Below are positions 23,729-34,621 of a stretch of 64,000 nt of DNA, piece by piece (the first letter of the stretch is position 1; every line of letters starts with the position of its first letter). The position numbers and the translations under genes are program-made. The stretch covers positions 1,860,001 through 1,924,000 of the forward strand of contig BSYQ01000013.1 of assembly GCA_030272585.1 (NCBI GenBank), given 5' to 3'. This DNA is from Bryopsis sp. KO-2023 (taxonomy: Eukaryota; Chlorophyta; Ulvophyceae; Bryopsidales; Bryopsidaceae). The notes beneath the pieces are model-generated. The model saw only the letters and a program-made list of their open reading frames with translations, made no database searches and was not told where the DNA came from.

Positions 23729-26700
23729 CAAGAAAAACCTCCCAACAAAATGAAAATAATGTAAGCATCTGCCCAACCGAACTGAACATGATACGATGAT
23801 ACATGGATTCCATTGTGGGTAAAAAACAAAAAAAAAGAAAAAAAGGAAGAAAAAAACACTCACGTTTTCTTGCTCGGTGAGACTGGTGAGGTATTGATCT
23901 TCGCTGAGTTGCTGCCCCAAAGCTCTGCACAGTCCGTTTTTCATTTTATCTCTGGCGTCGCTCAGTTGAGCTTCGTAACTTTCCAAAAGCTGCCTAGCTG
24001 CGTTTAATACTCCCTATGTTTATTTAATTTAATTTTTTTCATTACACGATCGTCATTCAATAAATGAAATAAAAGAATGAATGAAGCAACGAAATCAAGA
24101 AAGAAGTACAGAAAGGTGGATTGGAAATTGAAAAAAAATATATATTAAAATAAAATGGGGCTCATTCACGCCCTTTTGATTTTCGATTTTTTTTTTAAAC
24201 GTTCTTTAGGGTTTCTTGCTTTGTGTTTCTTTTTCCAAAAAAAAAAAAAAAAACGAAACGAGTGAACAAGCCATGGAAAAAGCTTTTTTTATGATGATGA
24301 GCAGACGAGGTCGCAGGAGCCTTTGTTTTCGTTCGAAACATTACGAAAACACCAAAAAAAAACCAAAAAACATTGGTGTGTGAAATATCACCCCACCTTA
24401 TGGCACAATCAACGTGAAAAAAGAAAAAGAAAAAAATTCAACAAGTGAAATGGAAGATCGACCTCGAGCCCACCTTGGATTGCGACAGTCTGTTTTGAGC
24501 CAGCGAGAGTTCGTCGTTCTTTTTTTGAAATTCCTCCTTGTTTCTGGTCAACAGGGCATCCACTTTTTGACGAACCTCGGCAGCTTCCACATCTAAAAAC
24601 GATCGATCAATCAATGAATCAGACAATCAAGTCCATTATAATATCAGTATTAACTTTTTCTTTTTCTTTCATAATCTCTCCTCCCCACCCCCCCCTCCAA
24701 TCAGCAAATTTTTTTACGATTGTTTTTTTATTCCCCCCAAGGATTGGCAGCGGCATACCTCGATTGAGCAAGCCTCGAATTCGCCCGCGGTTGGTGTCCA
24801 TCAAATTTTTGAGTTCCTCTTCTTTGACCGCCAGTTCTTGTTTTTTGACCCTTCGTCGAGTGTCTGTCTCGGAAGCAGCCGATAATTTGTCTCTTTCCTG
24901 CAAGAAGTTGTAAAAAAAAAAAGAGTCGAAAAAATATGACAGAAAAGCATGAAAAAGATTATCTATTTTTTTTATTTTTTTTTTTAATTTGTTAGTTTAA
25001 AAAACAAATATGGTCGTTTCTGTATCTTTATTTATTGCATGTTTTTGCCTCGAGGCTGAAATTTTTTTGGTCATATATGAATGAAAAAATAACACCCTAA
25101 GAAATAACGGTATAGTTATATCGATCAATTTTTTTCACACATGTTTAATTCTTTTTTCTTCTTTATTATTTCAAATGTGTTTTTTTTTCCACAGCAAAAA
25201 GATTTATCACCCAATCAAATCCAGCAAAACACAAACCGCCCACTCCCTTCAAAAAAAAGCAATACCTACCCACACATACCCAACCAACAGCACAGACTTC
25301 ATTTATTTTTATCTATTTTCAAACAAAAAAAATCCTGTATTTGTTTTTATGTTTTATTTTCGCTTGTTTTATTCATTCTATTTTGTTTCTGTTTTTTTTC
25401 CCCATAAAAAAAAAACCTGGGACATATTAGTGTTTTTTTTCTTTTGCTTGCATGCAACCGCCTACTTGTCTCAAATTATGGACCCTCTTTTGCAGCTCCT
25501 CGATGTTATTGTTTTCGACTTGAATTTCCTGAGTAAGATTCCTCCTTTCTTGCTCCTTTTTATTCCCCTCCAAACTGGAAAGAGCCCGACCTTCCCTTTG
25601 GCGAAGTCCGTCCAGAACCGATTCACTCGCAACTATCTGGTTCATCTGTTTTATCGTCCATCAAAAAAAAAAATAAAATAAAATTGACAAAGTAACCCTG
25701 CCAAGGAACGGTCCCGAACAACGAAGCCCAGGAGCCGCCCTTCGACCGTCGGGGCACGTCCGTCGAAGTACAGGCGTGATGCGAGAATAATAATAATAAT
25801 AATAATAATTCATCTCTTTTTTTCAGGAAAAGGAATTTGACTGCAGAAGTGTTGATGTTTTTTTTTTTTGCTTTTATGCATGAAAAGGAAAACTCTGGTC
25901 TCTCTGTTTTTTTTAAATCGAATTTTTTTCAAGAGAGGATAAAGAAAAAGAGATGCTGCAGGTCATTCATTCATTGTTTGTTTTATTGATTTATCAACCC
26001 TGAATGCACAACTCTAACCAAGGGTTAAAGACACGCTGATGTACCAGTACTCTATTTTCATTTTTTCTTTTCGTCTATTAATTTTGATTTACTTTTTTTT
26101 TTTAGGAAGGATAAAAACGTGCATTTTGAGTCAAAATGTGATGTTTTGTTTTATTTTTTTTCAAACCTGGGTTTCCAATGACTTCCTTCTGGCTTCGTTG
26201 TTTGCGATTTGTTCGTTTTTTAACCTAACGGTTTCGGTGATTCCGGAAAGTTGTGCAGTAAGGCTGTCGATTGCTTGACTCATGTTGTTATCTTTTCCCC
26301 TTGGAAAAAACAAACAGGAAAAAAAAAAAAACAAGAAAAAAAAAAAAACTGGTCAGGAAAAAAGAAAATTATTAATCCACAGACATACCCAACCAAAGAA
26401 AACAAGCAGGATGCATTTAGTTGAAAAAAAAACCAAAAAGCAAAACAAAACAGAATAAAACAGAATAAAAGATGGAAGGAAAAAAAAAAACCAAAAAAAA
26501 CCTGTACCAGCACTGTAATGCTGTTTTATTTTATTCTCTCGTATTTGAAAGGCTTGTTGTTATTTTTTTTTTTTTCACCTGTTTTCTGATTTCATGGTTC
26601 GTAGTTGTGCTTCCAAACTCTGGACTTTTTCCGCCACGGATTTACAGAATCGGGAAACCACTTCCTCAGCATAAGGAGCCTCGCCTTCGACCAGCGATTA

Positions 26701-29700
26701 AGAAAACAACAATTAAAAAAAAAAAAAAACCGCCACAAAAATCACATAAAGTTCAAAACAATTTCCTTCAACACCAGCGATTCTTTTTTTTTTTGTTCCT
26801 ACCTCCAAATCCTCCAAAAAAAAAATATGTACATAAAAATATATAAAACTAGATAGCATGCTAAAAGTATAAAGTATAAAATAATAGGGTGAAATACAAA
26901 TAAGACATAAAAAACAATATTAGCTTGCAGTCTTCTAAAGTGTTTTTTTTTTCTTTTTTTTTTCAACCTAGAGAAAACATCAAGTTTTAATTTCCAAAGG
27001 CAAGCCAAACATGAAAATAATGAGACAATTTCTTTATTTAAAAATATATGTTTTAAAATGGCAAAAAAACAATCACCTACTAGTAGCATTACCAGTCAGA
27101 CATGAGATCCCTGTTTCTTCAGCAGTGGATTCCAAGAAGCGGTCCCTGTCAATGATATTGTTATTGTGGGCATCTGATTCGGCTTGCAGTTTTCCTTGCC
27201 TTTGACAACTCTTTTTCCAAAACGAAAAAAAAAAAAAACAGACAGGAGGGAAAACAGTGAGTTCAGTTCTGATATTCCACCATGATCGGGTAAAAAAAAA
27301 TAAAAAATAAAAAAAAATGGAAAGGAAACTCATCATGTGAACTCAATGTCGAAAAAATAAAAAATCAAAAAATATGGTGCATCGAACATGTCAATCGTAA
27401 CATTTTCTTACTCTTTTTTCAAGTTTATTTCTTGGTTGAGAAAATCAGCTTGACTAATCGATCGTGCGAAACATTGTGTCGGAGCAACAACGACACATAC
27501 GAAAATTAGTAAAATGAATTCTTGAAGCAAAAACAAAAATTAGGAAAATCTTACCCTAGCGTATTGTTCTTTGAGGGCTGCTACGTTCATACTGGCATGC
27601 TGAATGTCTCTTTTGATTTTCGCCAAATCGACTTTCTTTGCATCCATGCGGTCGTCGAATTGTTTCACCCAGCTTTCGAGCTCTACAGTTTCTTCTTGAT
27701 AATCCCCATCCTGCAACCACACCAGCAAAATAAATAAATTAAAAACTCGTCACGAAACTGAGGGAAAAATCAAACAAAAATCGAGGGGCCTTGGGCAGTG
27801 TACCCAGGGAAAAACTCCCATTCAGCAGGATAATAATTAAGAAAAATGATGTCACTCTTTTTCGATATATATGATGTCACTCTTTTTAGATATGTATATG
27901 ATGTATACGCATTTGATATTGCAACCCCAGAAACTTTTTCAAATAAAATAATAACCAGTTTGGAAATTTTCCTGACCAGAATAACATGTGCTTCCTTGCT
28001 GTCCTAGCAGACAGCAGGAAGAAAAAAAAGAAGCATTTATTAAAAAAAAATCAGCACATTTCTTTGTTCGCTTTTTCATTGGCAGAAACAGAAAGAGAAA
28101 TTACAAGTCTTCCATCAGCTTTTTGGTCATACCTTGAGCTTTGCAAACATCTCTGCATTGTGTTTAGCCATTGTTTTTTGTTGGGTTTTCATTTCCACGA
28201 TCCGATTTCCGACGTCCGCCAATTCAGACAATTTGCTTTCAAGTGGTTCCGAGCGACTTTGAATTTCCTGCAATGAGCAATTTTTTATTTTGAACCCCCC
28301 CCCCCAAAAAAAACAAATCTGCATCCTCCAATCGCCCCCTCCATTCAGATTTTGCCACACTAATCATTGAGAAACTCCGAGGAAATGAGAGTTTTCTGCT
28401 GCTGTGCACAGCTTGAAAAACAAAAAAAGAACAAAAAAAACAGCATAAATGGATTCACCTCGATTTCCCTTTCCACTTCCTCCATTTGGCTTTTCAGCTG
28501 CTCCGATTTCGTTTTCGAATCTCCGATCTCTGCGTTCAGTTTTTTCGCATTGTCCTTGTGGGTTTTCAAATGATCCACTTTCAGCCGGAGTTCCTTGACT
28601 TCCTGAACTTTTTCGACTCTCAGCTTCCTTATGGCTTCCAATGCCTATCCAATCGAATTTATCAATAAATAAATAAATAAATACGCAATCCTAACAACCT
28701 CGCCCCCCCCCCCCCAAAAAAAAAAGGTTGAAAATTCAATCAGAAATTACATTTGATGCTACATTTTTTGCTAAACCAATATTTCCAGGTCAGGGAAAAT
28801 CGGCCAGTTATTGCAAGCAGAGCCGTTCGATAGAACGAATAATTAATTTAAGAATAAAAAAATAATTAATTAATTTGATAATAATAATAATAATAATAGT
28901 TAATTTAATAATTCGAGGGTCGTTGCGAAGCACGTTTTTTTGTTTTGCTTGTAAGACTACTCTTCGATTTTGGTTTTAAAGGAAACCCGTTTCAAATCCC
29001 ACCTTTGTGTATTTCGTTGCAGCAAAGACGTCATCGAATCTTTCCTTTAAAGTTTTTGGATCGGCGAGTGGCCAGTTTGAATCTTCTTGATGCACAAAAA
29101 TTACATTCTCCAAAATTGCCTGAACAAAAAAAAAAAAGAAATTTAAACAAACGATGAAATCAAATTTTTAAGAAATTAATTGTATTAATTTTTTATTAAT
29201 ACAATTTTCATGGGCCCATTGCCTTCCAAAAAAACCCTTGTATTGATTCAATTACTCAGGAAAAAAAATAATAAAAAAAAAAAAAAATATATATATATAT
29301 ATGAAAATGAACATGTGATCCAATTACATCATATATCAATTCCCTGGAAAAAAAACATCAATCTGTTTGTTGCTGCTTGTTTTTCTCATTGTGAGATACA
29401 ACAACCAAATTATTGTTTTTAATATTTATTATTCTTTATGGTTTATTTATCATTATTTACTTGTTTGTGCGCATTCATTGAGATGGTCGAAAAATAATGA
29501 CTTACCTTAGAAACACCCATGATGGTCGGAACGATTTTATCAATATCAGCACACTTGTAAGTCAACGCTTGCTTCTCTCCAGTTTCCTTGTTGAAAGTTT
29601 GCACAACTTGATCCAAAGCTTTGAATTGCATGTTGGTTTTCTTTTGAGTGAGCTGTTCGAATCGAAAAAAAAAAAAAAATTTAAGAAAAATGCAAAAAAA

Positions 29701-30975
29701 AAAACAGAAAACATACACATAATTTTATAATCAATAGAAAGAATCTGTTTTTCAGAATGAAAAAAAAAAACAAATAAATAAATTCCGTATCAAAGTGATC
29801 GGACTCGACGAAGTCAAAAGGCCAAAAAACCTAATTAGTACTTTTCACTAGCAAAAGAATTATGTAATGAAACATCCCCACCTGAAACGAACGGACGATA
29901 ACCACTGGATGTCCATTATTCCCACGTATTCTCAATCGAATTTGACCTTTCACTTCCGTATCGTTCGCCACCTGCATAAAAAAACAGTGGGCTTTTTTTC
30001 CACTCCTTCTATTTCTCATAAATCCTTCCATCATGTCAATATCAAAAACCATAGAAAAAAAACCACACTGTGAATTAAAATCACAATTTTTCGAATAGTC
30101 GACTGATAGACAGGAAAAACCAACCAACCAACCAACCAGCCAGGTAGACTTTTCTATACCAGATTTTTTTTTTATATTATGTAATTTTTTTTTTCTGATC
30201 AACTCTGCAGGCAATTTTGGCTGCTGTGTCTGACATGAGTTCTTTACTTTTCAAAGCTTTGGAAAGTTTTCTTACCTTTGGATCATGAATGAAGCTCTGA
30301 CCAGACCGGGTGTTCGGAGGCAATGACCCAGAGCAGGACATTCTTAAACATTCAATGATCGTCTGCAGCAGTTTCGGAAAATAAATAAATAAAAAAGAAT
30401 AGAATAATAATAGAATCCAAAAAAAAAAATGTAAAATAATAATCACAGAAATTCTGCAAAACGTCATTCTCTTCTTCTTTTCTGTCAATGCCTTCATTCC
30501 AAGTTATTTCGACGTTGAAAAAAAAAAAAAAGAAAAAATTCCCTTCCAACAATTTTCAAAACAATTGACGCTGTGGGAAAAAAAATACAAAAAAGAAACA
30601 AAAAACAGACACTTTTCATTTAATTGCGAAACATTGCCGGGAAAATTAGGAGCTAAAAAAAAAAATCCATCAATATATTCGAATAACACACCGTTTTCCC
30701 AGCTCCATTCTGCCCGACAATCACCGTCAGCGGTTTGTAGAAGTCTATGACGTTTTGGTTGTCCGGACTGAAACTCCGGATCCCCTTTATCAACATCTGA
30801 CGACCCAACACCAACAAAGCCGTCAAGGTTTATCCAAAAAAGGATGACAGCAGCGCTCCAGAATCCAAACCGAGATCCCCTCGTTGATGTCGGTACCATA
30901 AGACGATGGAAAACGAAACAAATCGCGGCTCTGTTGCTTCTCGTTGTCTCGCCGCACCTTTTCGACACTCGCCAT
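18659..30975 (-). CDS. RAD50: RAD50, DNA double-strand break repair ATPase
   Basis: ATPase/coiled-coil core of the MRE11-RAD50-NBS1 complex, which tethers and processes DNA breaks. Coding exons, 5' to 3': 30958-30975, 30692-30796, 30276-30362, 29882-29971, 29506-29652, 29003-29119, 28459-28644, 28133-28267, 27555-27710, 27412-27453, 27093-27208, 26579-26684, 26167-26299, 25466-25645, 24759-24897, 24474-24592, 23864-24013, 23291-23458, 22803-22985, 22333-22424, 21732-21944, 21513-21579, 21050-21208, 20354-20665, 19901-20058, 19309-19587, 18659-19022. About 1340 residues; plant RAD50 is about 1316. Seen: Walker [10 protein letters not shown] across exons 2-3, Q-loop [11 protein letters not shown], zinc hook CPLC at about 23360, ABC signature CSAGQK, Walker B with D-loop [13 protein letters not shown], and VITHDE. 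Long coiled coils lie on either side of the hook. The 6-codon first exon (MASVEK) is followed by MLIKGIRSF, as in plant RAD50. Phases agree everywhere except 27555 to 27453, where 2 bases are unaccounted for. Confidence 0.96.
25696..25810 (+). mobile_element. GC-rich 3'-end fragment with (TAA)n tail, LINE-like
   Basis: About 90 bp of GC-rich sequence (cggtcccgaacaacgaagcc and on) ends in a clean run of AATAAT repeats. It sits in a RAD50 intron that is otherwise AT-rich. An abrupt composition change plus a TAA tail is typical of a 5'-truncated non-LTR retrotransposon of the I/R1-like groups (family knowledge). No coding part remains to confirm this. Confidence 0.5.
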
Positions 30976-31564
30976 TCTGATTGTTTTTTTTTTAAGGAAG
31001 TGAGGTTCGACGGCTGGGCAAAGCTTTTTTTTCCGTTTCTCCTTGCCGTTGCAGTTTCGAGACTCTTTCCTGGAGTCTAAACAGAAGCACTGTACTTTGG
31101 AGTTGAAAGATTTGTGGAAGGATGGGTGTGCATTACGTAATACACATGCACAAGAGTGACATCAACTCTGCAACCGTTAAGGATCTGGCGTTATTTCTTC
31201 TCAGATCTGTTTCATTTCTCAAAATTACGCGGATTCTTCCTTGGACAGGATTTTTCACATGATGATTTTTTTTATGATTTTTCACATTACCACCTCTAGT
31301 ATATTCAGAGGAAGAAAAAAAACCTGGCAAATCATAAAAACACAACTTTTTTAAAATACAGTACAGCCGAAGCAGGATCGTATGATAGTGGCAAGGATAA
31401 AAACAACTATTACACACATACAAGTCAGCCGCTCGGAATCTGTTGCAGATATAAAATCCAAGTACCTTTCAAAGCAAATAAAAAAACAAAAACAAAACAT
31501 AAAATAGGATAAGAGGGTGAGCATTGTTCGTCATTTGCCGTTCATTACCTTGAAGGGCCCCTAC
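30976..31564. other. RAD50 upstream region
   Basis: Upstream of the RAD50 start at 30975. AT-rich, with no TATA box or other site I can defend. It separates RAD50 from the next minus-strand exons, which read in the same direction. Confidence 0.3.
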
Positions 31565-31802
31565 CGGGTAGAATGCAACACCCAAAATAATATCCTGGAA
31601 GAAAACCCACACGCATTCTTTCTCCTATACTCAAAAGTCACATCTTCCATTAAATAGATCCCCTTGCTTCCTGGCTTTTTAAATCCGACCATTTCATTTC
31701 TCAAGCATTCATCCAATCGACCCATACTTTCAAAGATCACTGTCGCAAGAGCTTGCAACGTCACAGAAACGGTCTTTTTGACAATCGAACACCGACACGA
31801 AA
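31565..31802 (-). CDS. Exon of an unidentified gene upstream of RAD50
   Basis: Between a good acceptor (cgggcag/TTTCG) and a good donor (CTACCCG/GTAGGG) one minus-strand frame stays open for about 78 codons. It includes VTLQALATVIFESMGRLDEC and GFKKPGSKGIYLMEDVTFEY. The composition is clearly protein-like. I do not recognise the family. Possible companion exons lie at about 31990-32050 (IDDIKKNFPEETSSL), about 32690-32940 and 34145-34319, but their joining was not worked out. The repeat at 33173-33425 would fall in one of its introns. Confidence 0.45.
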
Positions 31803-33172
31803 CTGCCCGGTCAGTTTATCTCCTCTTCTTGAAACCCCACCCTGTGTCGCAAGACTTGAAATCTATTCCCAACATAAAACCAAACCAAAAAAAACTCCAA
31901 AAACACAGAATACCATTATATCACGTTGAAACAAACCAACACCAATAACCATATCCAACGAAACTATCAATGATGAAGTCTCTTCGGGGAAGTTTTTTTT
32001 GATATCGTCGATGGCTTGGTATAGCCCATGATTTTGCAATCTGTATAGCCCATGATTTTGCAATCTGCGCAAGGCCAACAAATCTGGTGGTTTTTTCTAT
32101 GAAGAACTGCTCATATGACCAACCCCACTGCACCATCGTTCCCAATCATGCATGCTAATAAATTTTTGTGGCTGTCCATGTTTTTCAAAAAGGATTCAAG
32201 AATTTGTAACCGATCCGTCACCCTTTTTTTCATTAAACAAAAATAGAAAACACTTGAGCCCATTCGACTTCAATTTTTTTCGTTTTTTTTCCACCATTCC
32301 ATGTCCATCATTTCTTTTTCTACCAGATGCCGACCTCACACTAATTATTACTCATTTCCCCTCCTTGGCTGTGTGCAAACAGCCCAAAGAAGAAGGAAAT
32401 CAATGTCGAAACTATGGCACCCACGCACGACATAGCCACAAAATACATCAGCAAGAAGCAAGGGTCTGCCCCCCCCCCCAGCCATTCACATCCAACCCGC
32501 TGCGAAGCAGCCTGCTCTCTTTGTATACCAAAGCTTCCACATGCCCGTCATGCAGTCGATTCGAAACCAGCCTTTTCAAAAACCTCTCCCGATCCAACAA
32601 CTCACACCACCACAGCCACACCAGGCATAAAACCCCGATGCCATAGAAATTCACGAAAGCGATGATCTGTTAGCTTCTGTGGGGCGAAGGAGGTCGGTGC
32701 TGCGTGGAGGAGTGGGTGAAACGCAGCACCACATTGGAGCAAGCGTCGATAATCTCGCTGAATGCATCCATGTGCTGAATGCCGGATGGGCGCAGCCGGG
32801 AGAGCCTGGCGACCTCTTTCTGGGTCCACCAGAATCTGCAGGGAATCCCCACCAGCAGAATGTAGAACTGCCTCTTGAAATCCACCCTCACCCCCATTGT
32901 TGAAAACATGGCAGGAATGCAAGAACCTGCAGGGATGAACATGATCCAGTTAGGACTTTTTTTTTTCCGAAGTGCTGTGAAAACATTTTTTGATAAAGGG
33001 ACGCTTACTAATGAAGACTATTGATTCATCCTTAGAATGAATCATGATGCATGATGCAAGATGCATGATCAAAGATGCATGATGCATGATGCATGATGCA
33101 GAGATCAGACATCGGGGATGCTGATCGTTCTTGATATTCTTCAAGGCTCTGAGGCCTGGTGGTGGATTCAAC

Positions 33173-33425
33173 CCTGGAGGCAAATCTAAATTCTGATCGG
33201 GATGAATTTGCTGACTGGACATTCCATTTCAATCATCCTGGAGGCAGATTGAGCCCGGGTGGGTGGCAGCCCTGGAGCTCGCTTGCATTTGTTTGCTGCC
33301 AGCGGAGTTGTGGATGCTTCCTTTTTGGGAGGAATTTTCCCATAGCAGTCCATCATCACCCAGCGTGGCTGCCTCTCCTCCCTCCTTTGCACCCGATTCC
33401 TCCCAAATATATCGAGATTGAGTCG
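33173..33425. repeat. ~245-bp dispersed duplication, copy 2
   Basis: Second copy of the block at 13919-14165, same orientation. A cluster of short ATGCATGATGC repeats lies just to its left (33045-33105). See the first copy for the interpretation. Confidence 0.85.
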
Positions 33426-34144
33426 GTCTTTCCTCAGCTCTGAAAATCTACACATGAGCTTCGTTAATCAACAACGAATGCCAGCACACCAATGAGTCAC
33501 AGATTTTGACGCTGCAATAAATTTTCTGTAACAACCTATTCCATCGATCGCCCCATTTGCACCGTTTTTTTTTTACACACAGATGATTATCAAGAGTGTG
33601 TCACACCATGCACTCATCAAGCAAATACGATGGAGCATTATGGAGGCTTATTCTGCCATATTCTGTGGATTCTATTGGCCAGGACCTTTTATATCCAAAA
33701 AAAACAAAAGGAGGGAGGAGCACCTTTCAGCGCGAGCTTTTTTGCCGTTGGTCTTTCGTTTGGGCTTCCCCAACAAAGAGCTCGGAGCCATCCACTTCTT
33801 TTTCATGCATCTCCGTTGAAAACTGGTAGTAAAACTTAAAAAAAAAAATAGTAAAAAAACCCAAATCCCTTGGGCCATCCCAGCATATCCTTGGGAATAA
33901 AAATTTGAACCGCCAAAAAAATATCAATGTCTTCGCTTGTCCTTTTTTTCCCCTTTTTTCCGATACTTTATGATTTTTGCTTCATGTTTGTGTTTGTTTT
34001 AAATCTTATAGATATTTGTTCTTAGTTTTCCCTGATCGACTCTCCTTCATCATCAAGCTAAGTTTTCAAGCAACAAGCAGCCTCCCCTGGTCAAGAGCAA
34101 TTTCAGCAGAGTTTCCACCGTTTCTCATCTTCCCCCCACGCAAG

Positions 34145-34319
34145 CCAACCCCAGCGGTGTGAGATTTTCATTTCCCTTAGAAAACCCATATCGAATTCGT
34201 CCCTTGCACGTCCAACCCAACCCAAACTCCTTGATGGAATTCCGCCACGCCGAATCCTCGAAGTGCAGCGCGGCTCCCCGAAGCATGCCGACGTCCCCAG
34301 ATTGTGCAGCCTCCATGAC
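34145..34319 (-). CDS. Possible exon with ankyrin-like edges, unidentified
   Basis: After a strong acceptor (gggtgcag/GTCATGG) a minus-strand frame reads about 60 codons, starting VMEAAQSGDVGMLRGAALHF and ending near LTPLGLACVGG. The first and last parts resemble the A..GD...L and TPL.LAC.GG patterns of ankyrin repeats, but the spacing is wrong for a standard 33-residue repeat. It may be an early exon of the gene that includes 31565-31802. The reading direction is divergent from the dihydropyrimidinase gene, 300 bp away. Confidence 0.3.
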
Positions 34320-34621
34320 CTGCACCCAAAGGCAGTCGACTACGAAAACGAGCCGCCCTCATTTCGCGAGTGATGATCGGTCGCTTGCGGCTTTCCCATC
34401 AAGAGATGATGTGTGACCTTGAGTATATCGTTTTGTCGGCGGATAAAAATACAAAATCTCTGAACGATTTTGGAATGGGTTTCTCCAACCGTCCAGACGT
34501 CCGAGTTTCTGGCATCAAACGACGTCGATTTTTTGGGGGGGAGCTGGAAATCCGTCTGACTGACATCGGTTCGAGACAGAACAAGGCCTCGACTTGCTCT
34601 GTTTGGTAACGCTGCCCAAGG

